64,000 nt of DNA from Stella humosa. GTDB lineage: Bacteria > Pseudomonadota > Alphaproteobacteria > ATCC43930 > Allostellaceae. Both the position numbers and the translations under genes were made by a program. The notes beneath the pieces are model-generated. The model did no database searches. It was not told where the DNA came from and was given only the letters and a program-made list of their open reading frames with translations. Of the stretch, positions 7,783 through 17,460 are shown piece by piece. The stretch covers positions 5,638,351 to 5,702,350 of the forward strand of contig NZ_AP019700.1 in NCBI RefSeq assembly GCF_006738645.1. The letters are read 5' to 3'. The stretch's first letter is position 1; each line of letters starts with the position of its first letter.

Positions 7783-10374
7783 TCAGCTACCCTCGCCGTG
7801 CTTCCACAGGACTTCGCGCTTGCCGACATGGTTGGCCGAGCTGATCACGCCCGCCCCCTCCATGCGCTCGACCAGGCGGGCGGCGCGGTTGTAGCCGATC
7901 TGCAGGTGGCGCTGGATGAAGCTGGTGGACGCCTTGCGCTCGCGGATGACGATCTGCACGGCCTGCTCGTAGAGCCCATCGGCATCGCCGTCGTCCCCGT
8001 CGCCCGACCCGCCCTCGCCGCCCGTGGCCATGTCGTCCTCGGTCACCTCGTCGAGATAGGCGGGCTCGCCCTGGGCCTTCAGGAACTTCACCACCTCCTC
8101 GACCTCGTCGTCGCGCACGAAGGGGCCGTGGACGCGGGTGATGCGGCCGCCGCCGGCCATGTACAGCATGTCACCCCGGCCCAGTAGCTGCTCGGCCCCG
8201 GCCTCGCCCAGGATCGTGCGGCTGTCGATCTTGGAGGTGACCTGGAAGCTGATGCGGGTCGGGAAGTTCGCCTTGATGGTGCCGGTGATGACGTCGACCG
8301 ACGGGCGCTGGGTTGCCATGATGATGTGGATGCCGGCCGCGCGCGCCATCTGGGCCAGGCGCTGGATCGCGGCCTCAATGTCCTTGCCCGCCACCAGCAT
8401 CAGGTCGGCCATCTCGTCGACGACGACGACGATGAAGGGCAGCGGCTTCAGGTCGAAGGGCTGGTCCTCGAACACGGGCTCGCCGGTCTCGGCGTTGAAG
8501 CCGGTCTGCACGCGGCGCTTGCCGTCCTCGCCGCGCTTGGCCATCTCGGCCAGTCGGGAATTGAAGCCCTCGACGTTGCGCACGCCGAGCTGGGACATGG
8601 CACGGTAGCGGTTCTCCATCTCTCGCACGGTCCATTTCAGCGCGACGATGGCCTTGCGCGGGTCCGTCACGACCGGCGCCAGCAGATGCGGGATGCCGTC
8701 ATAGACGGACAGTTCCAGCATCTTGGGGTCGATCATGATGAACTTGCAGCGGTCGGGCGGCAGCCGATAGAGGAGCGACAGAATCATCGCGTTCATGCCG
8801 ACCGACTTGCCCGAGCCGGTGGTGCCGGCGATCAGCAGATGGGGCATGCGGGCGAGGTCGGCGATCACCGGCGCGCCGCCGATGTCCTTGCCGATCGCCA
8901 GCATGAGCTGGGCCGAGGTCTTCTCGTAGGCGTCGGCCGACAGGAGCTCGCGCATCCACACCGTCTCGGCCTTGCGGTTCGGCAGCTCGATGCCGATGAC
9001 GTTGCGGCCGGGCACCACGGCGACGCGGACGGAGACGGCGCTCATCGAGCGCGCGATGTCGTCGGCCAGGCCGATGACGCGCGACGACTTGGTGCCGGGG
9101 GCGGGCTCCAGCTCGTAGAGGGTGACGACCGGGCCGGGGCGGACCTTCACGATCCGGCCCTTCACGCCGAAATCCTCCAGCACCCCTTCCAGCATCTTGG
9201 CGTTGTTGGACAGGGCCGCCTCGTCGACGCCGGCATCGATCACCGGCGGGATCGGCGCCAGCAGGTCGAGCGGCGGCAGGCGGTATTCGCCGTCGACCGA
9301 CAGGTCGAGGGCCGCCTGCTTGGTGGCGGGCTTCTTGGCGGCGGCGGCGGTCGCCTGCCGCCGCTGGCTGAGGTCGACGGCGACGGTCTGGCGCCGCGGG
9401 TCGGGAATGGGCGGCACGATGGCGGGTGCGGCCGGCATCGCGGCGCGCGCCGGCAGCGGCATCGGGCGCAGGTCGTCCTCGGGCTCGTCGTCCGGGCCGT
9501 CGCCATCGGGGTCGGCCGGCTGGACGCCGCCGCGGCGGGCGAAGACGGGCTCCACCCGCTCGGCCGGCTCCGGCACGGCGCGGGGCGCGCGACCGGGCTT
9601 GCGCGGCTCGGCCGCCGGTGCCACGGCGGCGGGCGGGCGGGCGGCCGCGGGGGCGGCAGTGGCCCGCTTGGGCGGACGTAGCTGGTCCCACAGGCGCAGC
9701 AGCAGGTTGCCGAGCCCGACCACGCCGCGGCTGACGAGGCCGCCGGCACTGCCCGCACCGCGGCCGGCCCCGCTCCATTCCGCCCGCGACAGGCCGATCA
9801 CATAGGCCGCCCCGACCAGGCTGGTGATCGTCACGACGAACAGCAGGATGCCGTAGCCGAACGGCCCCAGCGTGTATTCCAGCCCGCTCATCCGGTGCAG
9901 CAGCAGGCCGCCGGTGAAACCGCCCCAGCCGCCCTGCAGCCACCAATTGTCGGGAAACGGCATGATCGACAGGGTGGCGGCCAGGCCCAGCAAGGTCGGG
10001 AAGAAGGCGATCAGGCGGAAGGCGATGTGGTTGACGAGGCGGTGGGCCGCCAGCCGCCAGCCCCAGGCGATCAGCACGACGGGGATCAGCAATGCCGCCA
10101 TGCCGACGCTCTGCCACAGCAGGTCGGCGGCGTAGGCGCCGCTATGGCCCATCAGGTTGCGCACCGGCGCGTCGACCGCCCGGTTGAAGGACGGGTCGCC
10201 GCGATCGTAGGTGACGAGCGCCACCAGGAAGGCCAGCCCCAGCGCGAAGAGGAGGACGCCGGCGGTCTCTTCCAGCCGCCGCCGCAGGAACCGAGAGACG
10301 GTCTCGGTGCCGCCGGTGGCGCGCTCCATGAAGGCGCGCGCCATCGTCTCCTTGCCCATGTTTCCCCGCGCCAT
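7783..10374 (-). CDS. ftsK: DNA translocase FtsK
   Basis: 863 residues. FtsK pumps chromosome ends across the division septum and activates XerCD recombination at dif. The N-terminus has about four membrane helices (residues 35-205) that anchor it at the septum. A Pro/Ala-rich linker follows (about 215-350). The motor has Walker A 'GTTGSGKS' near residue 517 and Walker B '[11 protein letters not shown]' near residue 650. The C-terminal winged-helix gamma domain (about 800-863, '[20 protein letters not shown]') reads the KOPS sequences that give direction. Length and domain order are normal for the shorter alphaproteobacterial form. Confidence 0.96.
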   Translation of the reverse strand: MARGNMGKETMARAFMERATGGTETVSRFLRRRLEETAGVLLFALGLAFLVALVTYDRGDPSFNRAVDAPVRNLMGHSGAYAADLLWQSVGMAALLIPVVLIAWGWRLAAHRLVNHIAFRLIAFFPTLLGLAATLSIMPFPDNWWLQGGWGGFTGGLLLHRMSGLEYTLGPFGYGILLFVVTITSLVGAAYVIGLSRAEWSGAGRGAGSAGGLVSRGVVGLGNLLLRLWDQLRPPKRATAAPAAARPPAAVAPAAEPRKPGRAPRAVPEPAERVEPVFARRGGVQPADPDGDGPDDEPEDDLRPMPLPARAAMPAAPAIVPPIPDPRRQTVAVDLSQRRQATAAAAKKPATKQAALDLSVDGEYRLPPLDLLAPIPPVIDAGVDEAALSNNAKMLEGVLEDFGVKGRIVKVRPGPVVTLYELEPAPGTKSSRVIGLADDIARSMSAVSVRVAVVPGRNVIGIELPNRKAETVWMRELLSADAYEKTSAQLMLAIGKDIGGAPVIADLARMPHLLIAGTTGSGKSVGMNAMILSLLYRLPPDRCKFIMIDPKMLELSVYDGIPHLLAPVVTDPRKAIVALKWTVREMENRYRAMSQLGVRNVEGFNSRLAEMAKRGEDGKRRVQTGFNAETGEPVFEDQPFDLKPLPFIVVVVDEMADLMLVAGKDIEAAIQRLAQMARAAGIHIIMATQRPSVDVITGTIKANFPTRISFQVTSKIDSRTILGEAGAEQLLGRGDMLYMAGGGRITRVHGPFVRDDEVEEVVKFLKAQGEPAYLDEVTEDDMATGGEGGSGDGDDGDADGLYEQAVQIVIRERKASTSFIQRHLQIGYNRAARLVERMEGAGVISSANHVGKREVLWKHGEGS

Positions 10375-10404
10375 CGGTCGGTCGCTCGTCTTCCCGGGTG
10401 CCGT

Positions 10405-11598
10405 CTAGCCCAGGGCGCGGACGAGGCGGCCGAGACCGGCCTCTACCTTGTCCGCGTCATGGACCAGCGCCACGCGAATGTAGGGTTGGCCGATGTTGCT
10501 GCCGTCGGCATTCGGCCGGGCGATGTAGCCGCCCGGTACGACCTTGATTCCGGCCTGGGTCCACAGCCGGTGCGTCGCCTTCTCGCCGTCGCCCACGTCG
10601 AGCCACAGGAAGAAGCCGCCCGGCGGCCGGTAGAAGGCGAAGCGATCACCGATCACCCGCTCGGCGATGTCGATCTTCTGGCGATAGAGCGCGCGGTTCT
10701 CGGCGACGTGCGTCTCCTCGTCCCACAGCGCGGTCGCCGCCGCCAGCAGCGGCATCGGCACCGTGGAGCCGCCATAGCTGCGCAGGCGGGTGAACATCCG
10801 CAGCAGATCCGGGCAGCCGGCGACGAAGCCGCAGCGGATGCCGGGCGCGCTCGACCGCTTGGACAGCGAGTGCATGACCAGCACATGGTCGGTCGAGCCG
10901 CCCATCGCGGCCGCGGCCTCCAGCGCGCCGGGCGGCGGCACGGTGTCGTAGATCTCGGCGTAGCACTCGTCGGCCAGCAGCACGAAGTCGTATCGCCGGG
11001 CGAGCGCGATCAGGCGCTTCAGATAGTCGAGATCGGCCAGCGCCCCCTGCGGGTTGGCGGGCGAGCAGAGATAGAAGAGCGCGCAGCGCTCCAGCGTCTC
11101 CTCGGGGATGGCGTCGAGGTCGGGCAGGAAGCCCGTCTCCTTCGTCGCCGGCAGGAACACGGCCTCCGCGCCCGACATGACGGCTGCGGCGTTGTAGACG
11201 TGATAGTAGGGGTTGGGCAGCAGCACCGTCGGGCGCTTGCCCTTCTTCTCCTGTGGCACGGCCACCTGCGCCAGCAGGTAGAGGCCCTCCTTGGTGCCGA
11301 CGAGCGGCAACACCTGGCGCTCGGGGTCGATCATGCCCTCGGGCAGACCGTAGCGGCGGTTCAGCCAGTTGGTCGCGGCGCGGCGGAACTCGGGGCTGCC
11401 CTCGTTACCGGGATACTTGCCCCACAGATGGGCATTGGCGGCCACCGTCTCGGCCAGCAGCGCCGGCGGCGGGTGCTGCGGCTCGCCCGCCGACATCAGG
11501 AGGGGCGTCTCGTTGGCCAGCGGCTGGGTGCCGGCCAGCAGGGTGGCAAGGCGATAGAAGGGGTTGTCCCCCAGCGCTTCTAGGCGTTCGTTCAGCAT
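10405..11598 (-). CDS. dapC: Aminotransferase class I/II, probably succinyldiaminopimelate transaminase
   Basis: 397 residues, PLP-dependent fold type I. The PLP lysine is in 'HSLSKRSSAPG' (about residue 246), and 'LCSPANPQG' and 'LLADECYAEIY' are the usual cofactor-binding motifs. The N-terminus 'MLNERLEALGDNPFYRLATL' resembles DapC, which makes N-succinyl-LL-diaminopimelate for lysine and cell wall synthesis. Close relatives act on other amino acids, so dapC is likely rather than certain. The start chosen at 11598 fits the family; the frame stays open further upstream. It lies 30 bases upstream of ftsK on the same strand and may be co-transcribed with it. Confidence 0.8.
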   Translation of the reverse strand: MLNERLEALGDNPFYRLATLLAGTQPLANETPLLMSAGEPQHPPPALLAETVAANAHLWGKYPGNEGSPEFRRAATNWLNRRYGLPEGMIDPERQVLPLVGTKEGLYLLAQVAVPQEKKGKRPTVLLPNPYYHVYNAAAVMSGAEAVFLPATKETGFLPDLDAIPEETLERCALFYLCSPANPQGALADLDYLKRLIALARRYDFVLLADECYAEIYDTVPPPGALEAAAAMGGSTDHVLVMHSLSKRSSAPGIRCGFVAGCPDLLRMFTRLRSYGGSTVPMPLLAAATALWDEETHVAENRALYRQKIDIAERVIGDRFAFYRPPGGFFLWLDVGDGEKATHRLWTQAGIKVVPGGYIARPNADGSNIGQPYIRVALVHDADKVEAGLGRLVRALG

Positions 11599-11731
11599 GC
11601 GTAGATGATTCCCCCCGGGAAGCCGGGGATCGTACAAGCCGACCTGCGCCAAAACAACCACCTGGCCCCGGAGCCTCACAAACTGGATGCGGCCAGGGCG
11701 GCGGCACCAGCAAGGCCTGCCCAAGACGGCG

Positions 11732-11760
11732 TTGCACTTTCTCGTCATGAAACGCATAGT
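11732..11760 (+). promoter_or_regulatory. Candidate sigma-70 promoter for the peptide-type ABC operon
   Basis: TTGCAC (11732-11737) and CATAGT (11755-11760) are separated by 17 bases, about 37 bases before the start of the binding-protein gene. The -35 keeps only TTG and the -10 matches four of six positions, so this is a moderate candidate chosen partly for its position in the 199-base divergent gap. Confidence 0.4.
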
Positions 11761-11797
11761 TGGGCCGATCGAACCCTGACAAGCCGGAGACGCAAGC

Positions 11798-13354
11798 ATG
11801 CGCCGTGCCGCCCTTGCCCTGACATTGCTCGCCGCCCCGATGATGATGGCCGGATCGGCGGTGGCCCAGTCGCCTGACACTCTGCGGGTCTCGATCAATG
11901 CCGACATCCGCACCAACGACCCCGGCGTCAACCGCGACGGCAATACCGACGCGGTGATGATGCATGTCCTGGAGGGTCTGGTCGGGCTGACGGAAACCGG
12001 CGACGTGGCGCCGCTGCTGGCGGCCAAGGTCGATGTGTCTCCCGATGGCAAGGCCTACACCTTCACGCTGCGCGACGGGCTCGTCTTCCATAACGGTCAG
12101 CCGGTGACGTCGGCCGATGTCGCCTGGAGCTGGAAGCGCTACCTCGACCCGGCGACCAAGTGGCGCTGCCTGTCGGAGTTCGACGGCAAGGGCCTGACCC
12201 GGATCGAGGCGGTCGAGACGCCGGACGCGAAGACGGTCGTCTTCCGCCTCGACAAGCCGACCGCCCTCTTCCTGTCGGTCATGGCCCGCCCCGACTGCGG
12301 CGGCTCGGCCATCCTGCACAAGGACTCGGTCGATGCCGACGGCAAATGGAAGGGTCCGATCGCGACGGGCCCCTTCAAGTTCGGCGAGTGGAAGCGCAGC
12401 CAATATATCGAGCTGGAGCGGTTCGCCGCCTACCAGTCGCTGCCGGGCCCCCGCAACGGCTATGTCGGCGGCAAGAAGGTCGAGGTGGAGCGGGTCCGCT
12501 TCCTGGTCATCCCCGACCCCTCGGCGATCAAGGCGGCGCTGATGGCGGGCTCGATCGACGTGTCGACCGATGTCACGGCCGAGGACGTGGCTGAGCTGAA
12601 GCGCCGCGGCGACATCACCGTCGAGACCGCCCCCACCATGTCGGTCAGCGCCTTCCTGCTGCAGACCCGCGACCCGGTGCTGCAGGACGTGCGCGTGCGG
12701 CGCGCCATCGCACACGCCATCGACACGGCCGAGATCGCGACCGGCATCACCCAGGGCACGGCCAAGCCCAACGCCTCGATCGTGCCGACGCCCAGCTCCT
12801 ACTACAGCCCGGCCCAGGCCCAGCGCGCGCCACACGACCCGGCGCTCGCGAAGAAGCTGTTGGCCGAGGCCGGCTATCGCGGCCAGCCGATCAAGATCCT
12901 GGCCAACAAGCGCTATGGCGCGATGTACGATGCCGCGGTCCTGGCCCAGGCGATGATGCAGCAGGTGGGCATCGCGGCCGAGCTCGAGGTGCTGGAGTGG
13001 GCGACCCAGCTCGACCGCTACCTCAAGGGCGACTACCAGATGATGTCGTTCTCCTATTCCGCCCGGCTCGATGCGGCCCTGAACTACGAGATGATGACGG
13101 GTCCGAAGGACAAGCAGCCGCGCAAGATCTGGGACAATCCCGCAGCCCAGAAACTGCTGGACGAGGCGATGGTGGTGGCCGACCGCGGCCGACGGCAGGC
13201 GATCTTCGACCAGTTGCACGCCATGTTCCTGGCCGATACCCCGATGCTGGTTCTTTACAACGGCGTCGACATCTCGGCCTCGTCCAAGCGGGCAAGCGGC
13301 TATAAGGGCTGGGCTGCCGGACAGCCGCGCCTCTGGGGCGTATCGCTGCAGTAG
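11798..13354 (+). CDS. ABC transporter substrate-binding protein, family 5 (peptide/opine/nickel type)
   Basis: 518 residues, first gene of a four-gene importer. A Sec signal peptide ends near residue 24 ('GSAVAQ'). The mature part shows the family 5 pattern: 'ADIRTNDPGVNRDG', 'YTFTLRDGLVFHNGQPVTSADVAWSWKR', then 'VRRAIAHAID' and 'ATGPFKFGEWK' (given here in pieces). Members bind oligopeptides, opines, glutathione, heme or nickel; the ligand cannot be assigned. It is divergent from the aminotransferase gene. Confidence 0.9.
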   Translation: MRRAALALTLLAAPMMMAGSAVAQSPDTLRVSINADIRTNDPGVNRDGNTDAVMMHVLEGLVGLTETGDVAPLLAAKVDVSPDGKAYTFTLRDGLVFHNGQPVTSADVAWSWKRYLDPATKWRCLSEFDGKGLTRIEAVETPDAKTVVFRLDKPTALFLSVMARPDCGGSAILHKDSVDADGKWKGPIATGPFKFGEWKRSQYIELERFAAYQSLPGPRNGYVGGKKVEVERVRFLVIPDPSAIKAALMAGSIDVSTDVTAEDVAELKRRGDITVETAPTMSVSAFLLQTRDPVLQDVRVRRAIAHAIDTAEIATGITQGTAKPNASIVPTPSSYYSPAQAQRAPHDPALAKKLLAEAGYRGQPIKILANKRYGAMYDAAVLAQAMMQQVGIAAELEVLEWATQLDRYLKGDYQMMSFSYSARLDAALNYEMMTGPKDKQPRKIWDNPAAQKLLDEAMVVADRGRRQAIFDQLHAMFLADTPMLVLYNGVDISASSKRASGYKGWAAGQPRLWGVSLQ

Positions 13355-13396
13355 CCGCCCCAACAGGTTCCACCCGCTCCGGAAGGCAGGCCCGCC

Positions 13397-14341
13397 GTGC
13401 TGCGCTATATCCTCCACCGCCTGCTGATGACGGTGCCGACGGCACTGCTGGTCGCGCTGGCGGTCTTCGTCATGCTGCGGCTGGTGCCGGGCGACCCGGC
13501 CCAGCTCATGCTGGGCGACACTGCCACCGAGGAAACGCTGGCCGAGCTTCGCCGTCAGCTCGGCCTCGACCACTCGATCCCGATGCAGTTCATGTACTGG
13601 CTGGGCAACGTCCTGGTCGGCGACCTCGGGCGCTCGATCACCAACGACCTGCCGGTCCTGCCGCTGATCCTCGACCGCTTCCGGGTCAGCGCCAGCATCG
13701 TGCTGGCGGCCGTCGTGCTGGCGACGCTGGTGGCCGTGCCGGCCGGCATGATCGCGGCCTGGAAGCAGAACAGCCTGGGCGACCTGATGATCGTCGCCGG
13801 CGCCACCATGCTGCTGTCGATTCCCAGCTTCTGGCTGGGCCTGCTGATGCTGCTGCTGTTCGGGGTGAAGCTCGGCTGGCTGCCGGTCGTGGGCTACGTC
13901 TCGTTCGGCGAGAATTTCGGCCGGGCCCTGGCCTACGTCATCCTGCCGATCGCCACGCTGACGCTGATCGAGATCGGCGTCATCACCCGCATGGCCCGCG
14001 CCGCCACGATCGAGGTGCTGCGGCTGGAGTACATCACCCACGCCCGGGCCAAGGGCGTGCCGGAGGGCCGGGTGCTGTGGCGCCATGCCCTGCCCAACGC
14101 CTTCGCCCCGACCTGGACGCTGATCGGCCTTATCCTCGGCAACCTGCTGGGCGGCATCGCCGTGATCGAGACGGTCTTCACCTTGCCCGGCCTCGGCCGG
14201 CTCCTCGTCGACGGCATCTTCGCGCGCGACTATCCGGTCGTGCAGGGCTGCCTGCTCTTCATTGCCATCATGTATGTCCTGGTGAATCTCCTGGTCGACC
14301 TGCTCTATCCCGTCTTCGATCCCCGGGTGGCGGCGGAATGA
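13397..14341 (+). CDS. ABC transporter permease, DppB/OppB type
   Basis: 314 residues with about six membrane helices. 'MLRYILHRLLMTVPTALLVA' is the typical N-terminal helix of the DppB family, and 'DLGRSITNDLPV' and the EAA-type loop 'THARAKGVPEGRVLWRHALP' confirm it. It is the first half of the channel of the family 5 importer. Translation starts at GTG 13397, preceded by GGAAGG. The stop overlaps the next gene's ATG (ATGA). Confidence 0.93.
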   Translation: MLRYILHRLLMTVPTALLVALAVFVMLRLVPGDPAQLMLGDTATEETLAELRRQLGLDHSIPMQFMYWLGNVLVGDLGRSITNDLPVLPLILDRFRVSASIVLAAVVLATLVAVPAGMIAAWKQNSLGDLMIVAGATMLLSIPSFWLGLLMLLLFGVKLGWLPVVGYVSFGENFGRALAYVILPIATLTLIEIGVITRMARAATIEVLRLEYITHARAKGVPEGRVLWRHALPNAFAPTWTLIGLILGNLLGGIAVIETVFTLPGLGRLLVDGIFARDYPVVQGCLLFIAIMYVLVNLLVDLLYPVFDPRVAAE

Positions 14342-15162
14342 GGCGGCGGATGCGCGTGCGCGCCAATGCGGTCATCGGCGGAACGCTGATCGGCCTCCTC
14401 GCAGTGGTCAGCCTCCTCGCCAACTTCTGGACCCCGTACGAGCCGCTGCGGATCAATCTCCGCGCCCGGCTACGGCCGCCGTCCGACCTCTACTGGCTCG
14501 GCACCGACGAGTTCGGCCGCGACGTCATCAGCCGCCTGATGGCGGGTGCTGCCACCAGCGCGCTGGTGGCGCTGCTGACGGTGGTGGCGGCCGTGGTGCT
14601 GGGCATCGTCATCGGCGTGCTGGCCGGCTTCGTGCGCGGCTGGCTCGACCGCATCCTGATGGCGGTGAACGACACGCTGCTGGCCTTCCCCGGTATCCTG
14701 CTGGCGCTGGGGCTGATGGCGATCATCGGCCCCAACAAGTGGGGCATCATCCTGGCGCTGGGCCTGGCCTATGCGCCGTCCGTCGTGCGCGTCGTGCGCG
14801 CCACCGTGCTGTCGGTACGCGAGCGCGAGTATATCGAGGCCTCCCGCGTCATCGGCAATTCCGAGGTCTACACGATGGCCCGGCACGTGCTGCCCAACTG
14901 CGTAGCGCCGATCGTGGTGCTGGCGACCAGCATGTTCGGCTGGGTGGTGCTGGCCGAAAGCGCGCTCAGCTTCCTCGGCCTCGGCGTGCCGCCGCCGGCA
15001 CCCACCTGGGGCAACATGCTGTCGGCCGCCCGGCCCTATCTCGACCAGGCGCCGTGGCTGTCGATCGCCCCCGGCCTCTGCATCGCGCTCACCCTTCTTG
15101 GCATCAACCTTCTGGGCGACGCGCTGCGCGACCGCCTGGACCCGCGCATGGGGACGGCATGA
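14338..15162 (+). CDS. ABC transporter permease, DppC/OppC type
   Basis: 274 residues, second half of the channel. 'LYWLGTDEFGRDVISRLMAG' is the DppC signature. The EAA loop is 'EASRVIGNSEVYTMARHVLP', and the C-terminus 'LGDALRDRLDPRMGTA' is typical. The start at 14338 forms an ATGA overlap with the preceding stop and gives 'MRRRMRVRANAVIGG', a positively charged N-tail before the first helix. The stop also overlaps the ATPase start, so all four genes are translationally coupled. Confidence 0.93.
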   Translation: MRRRMRVRANAVIGGTLIGLLAVVSLLANFWTPYEPLRINLRARLRPPSDLYWLGTDEFGRDVISRLMAGAATSALVALLTVVAAVVLGIVIGVLAGFVRGWLDRILMAVNDTLLAFPGILLALGLMAIIGPNKWGIILALGLAYAPSVVRVVRATVLSVREREYIEASRVIGNSEVYTMARHVLPNCVAPIVVLATSMFGWVVLAESALSFLGLGVPPPAPTWGNMLSAARPYLDQAPWLSIAPGLCIALTLLGINLLGDALRDRLDPRMGTA

Positions 15163-16787
15163 GCGCAACCCGGGCGGATGCCGCCCCACTTCTGCCCGCT
15201 CCCCTTCTGTCGGTCACCGACCTCACTGTCTCGGCCGGCGATCGGCCGGTGGTCGACCGGGTGTCCTTTTCGGTCCAGCCGGGCGAGATCATGGCGCTGG
15301 TCGGCGAATCCGGCAGCGGCAAGACGATGGCCGCCCGCTCGGTGCTGGACCTGCTGCCGCCCGGCGTGCGGCGCACCGGCGGGCGTATCGTCTTCGACGG
15401 CCGCGACCTGACGGCCCTGCCGCCGGCGGCCATGCGCGGCCTGCGCGGACCCGGCATCGGCATGGTCTTCCAGGAGCCGATGGTGTCGCTGAACCCGGCG
15501 CTCACCATCGGCTCGCAGCTCTCCGAAGGGCTGGAGCTGCATCGCAAGCTGTCGAAGGACGAGGTCCGCCGCCTCTGCCGCCAGATGCTGGAGCGGGTGC
15601 AGATCAGCGATCCCGACCGCTGCCTCGGCGCCTTCCCGCACGAGTTCTCGGGCGGCATGCGCCAGCGCATCATGCTGGCGGCCGTCATGCTGCTGCAGCC
15701 CAAGCTGCTGCTGGCCGACGAGCCGACTACCGCTCTCGACACGCTGACCCAGCGCGAGGTGCTGGACCTGATGGTCGAGCTGACGCGCGACAACGGCACC
15801 GCCGTCATCCTCATCACCCACAATCTGGGCCTGGTCGGGCGCTATGCCGCCAACGCCGTGGTGATGGAGCGGGGCCGGGTCGTCGAGGCCGGCACTTCGC
15901 GCGACATCCTGCTCCGCCCGCAGCAGCCCTATACCCAGACGCTGGTGGGCGCGCTGCCGCGCCGCGGCCCCGCCCGCCCTGTGCCGGCCGAAGCCAAGCC
16001 GATCGTCTCGGTCCGCGACCTCGAGGTGCTGTTCCCCGGCCGCAAGCGGCTCTTTTCCACCGGCCGCCCGGTGCATGCGGTGAAGGGTGTCAGCCTCGAC
16101 ATCCGCCCGGGCGAGGTGCTGGCCGTCGTCGGCGGCTCGGGCTCGGGCAAGACGACGCTGGGCCGCGCCATCCTGGGGTTGATCCCGGCCAAGGCGGGGC
16201 GCATCCATTTCGCCGGCACCGACATCGCCGCCAGCGATGCCGCCGCCATGCGCCGCTTCCGCCTGGCCTGCCAGCTCGTCTTCCAGGACCCCTATTCCTC
16301 GCTCGACCCCCGCATGCGCGTCGGCCCGATCGTGGCCGAGCCGCTGCGCCATGCCGAGGGCATGGACGGCCGGGCCAAGGCCGCCCGCGTGGCCGAGGTG
16401 CTGGAGGAGGTGGGCCTGGCCGGCTTCGCCGATCGCCACCCGCACGCGCTCTCGGGCGGGCAGCGCCAGCGCGTCGCGATCGCCCGCGCCCTGGTCCGCC
16501 GCCCGGCCTTCGTCGTCGCCGATGAGCCGGTGTCGGCGCTCGACATGACCATCCAGCAGCAGGTGCTGTCGCTGCTCCAGCGCCTTCAGGCCCAGCACGG
16601 CTTCGCCTGCCTGTTCATCTCCCACGACCTGGCGGCCGTAGCCCAGATCGCCGACCGCGTGGCCGTGATGGAACATGGGCTGGTGGTGGAGACCGGCACC
16701 CGCGACGAGATCTTCGACCACCCGAAGCACCCCTACACCAAGGCCCTGCTCGAGGCCTCGCCCCGGATCGACGACCTGGCGGCATGA
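15159..16787 (+). CDS. ABC transporter double ATP-binding protein (DppD-DppF fusion)
   Basis: 542 residues with two complete nucleotide-binding domains, so one chain supplies both ATPases. Domain one (about 10-260) has Walker A 'GESGSGKT', signature 'FSGGMRQRIMLA' and Walker B 'LLLADEPTTALD'. Domain two (about 285-540) has 'GGSGSGKT', 'LSGGQRQRVAIA' and 'FVVADEPVSALD'. Each ends with the 'PQQPYTQTLVGALPRRG' / 'PKHPYTKALLEASP' motif of oligopeptide-type ATPases. The fused form is common in alphaproteobacteria. It overlaps the permease stop by ATGA. Confidence 0.94.
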   Translation: MSATRADAAPLLPAPLLSVTDLTVSAGDRPVVDRVSFSVQPGEIMALVGESGSGKTMAARSVLDLLPPGVRRTGGRIVFDGRDLTALPPAAMRGLRGPGIGMVFQEPMVSLNPALTIGSQLSEGLELHRKLSKDEVRRLCRQMLERVQISDPDRCLGAFPHEFSGGMRQRIMLAAVMLLQPKLLLADEPTTALDTLTQREVLDLMVELTRDNGTAVILITHNLGLVGRYAANAVVMERGRVVEAGTSRDILLRPQQPYTQTLVGALPRRGPARPVPAEAKPIVSVRDLEVLFPGRKRLFSTGRPVHAVKGVSLDIRPGEVLAVVGGSGSGKTTLGRAILGLIPAKAGRIHFAGTDIAASDAAAMRRFRLACQLVFQDPYSSLDPRMRVGPIVAEPLRHAEGMDGRAKAARVAEVLEEVGLAGFADRHPHALSGGQRQRVAIARALVRRPAFVVADEPVSALDMTIQQQVLSLLQRLQAQHGFACLFISHDLAAVAQIADRVAVMEHGLVVETGTRDEIFDHPKHPYTKALLEASPRIDDLAA

Positions 16788-17412
16788 AGCGCCCGCCCGC
16801 CGCCCCACCCGCCCCGATCCGGCCCACCGGCCGCCGGAGGGGCGGCTGGAGGCGGCGATCGGGCGGGCGGTCCGGGCCTTCCGCCTGCGCCACGACCTGA
16901 CGGTGGCGGCGTTGGCCGCCCGCGCCGGCCTGTCGGTCGGCATGCTGTCGAAGATCGAGAACGGCCGCACTTCGCCATCGCTGGCCACCATCCAGCGCCT
17001 GGCCGATGCGCTGGGCGTACCGGTCAGCGCGTTCCTGCGCTCCTACGACGAGCAGCGCGACGCGGTCTATGTCCCGGCCGGCCAGGGCCTGGCGATCGAG
17101 CGCCGCGGCACCCGCGCCGGCCACCAGTACCAGCTTCTCGGCCACGGCATCGGCAAGCGCGTTGCGGTCGAGCCCTACCTCATCACCCTGACCGAGAAGT
17201 CCGAGGTCTTCCCGGTCTTCCAGCATGCCGGGCAGGAATTCATCCACATGCTGGCGGGCGAGGTCGTCTATCGCCACGGCGTCAAGGCCTGGCTGCTGCG
17301 ACCCGGCGACTCCCTGCTGTTCGACGCCGACGCCCCGCACGGGCCGGAGGAACTGCGCCGCCTGCCGATCCGCTTCCTGTCGATCCTGGTGTCGGAGCGG
17401 GAGGAGCGCTAG
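16675..17412 (+). CDS. XRE family regulator with C-terminal cupin domain; start unresolved
   Basis: The recognisable protein begins near base 16837 ('PEGRLEAAIGRAVRAFR'). It has a helix-turn-helix ('LTVAALAARAGLSVGMLSKI') and a cupin sensor domain ('EFIHMLAGEVVYRHG', 'LRPGDSLLFDADAPHGPE'). Such regulators control nearby transport or catabolic genes in response to a small ligand, probably the adjacent ABC operon. The only in-frame ATG is at 16675, deep inside the ATPase gene, which would add an unnatural Arg/Thr/Pro-rich tail. A natural ATGA-overlap start exists at 16784 in another frame; one missing base between about 16800 and 16840 would join the two. The start given here is therefore a placeholder. 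Confidence 0.75.
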   Translation: MGWWWRPAPATRSSTTRSTPTPRPCSRPRPGSTTWRHEAPARRPTRPDPAHRPPEGRLEAAIGRAVRAFRLRHDLTVAALAARAGLSVGMLSKIENGRTSPSLATIQRLADALGVPVSAFLRSYDEQRDAVYVPAGQGLAIERRGTRAGHQYQLLGHGIGKRVAVEPYLITLTEKSEVFPVFQHAGQEFIHMLAGEVVYRHGVKAWLLRPGDSLLFDADAPHGPEELRRLPIRFLSILVSEREER

Positions 17413-17460
17413 CGCCGGCCGGACTGCATGCGACGGGGCAATAAGCGCGGATTGCGCATT

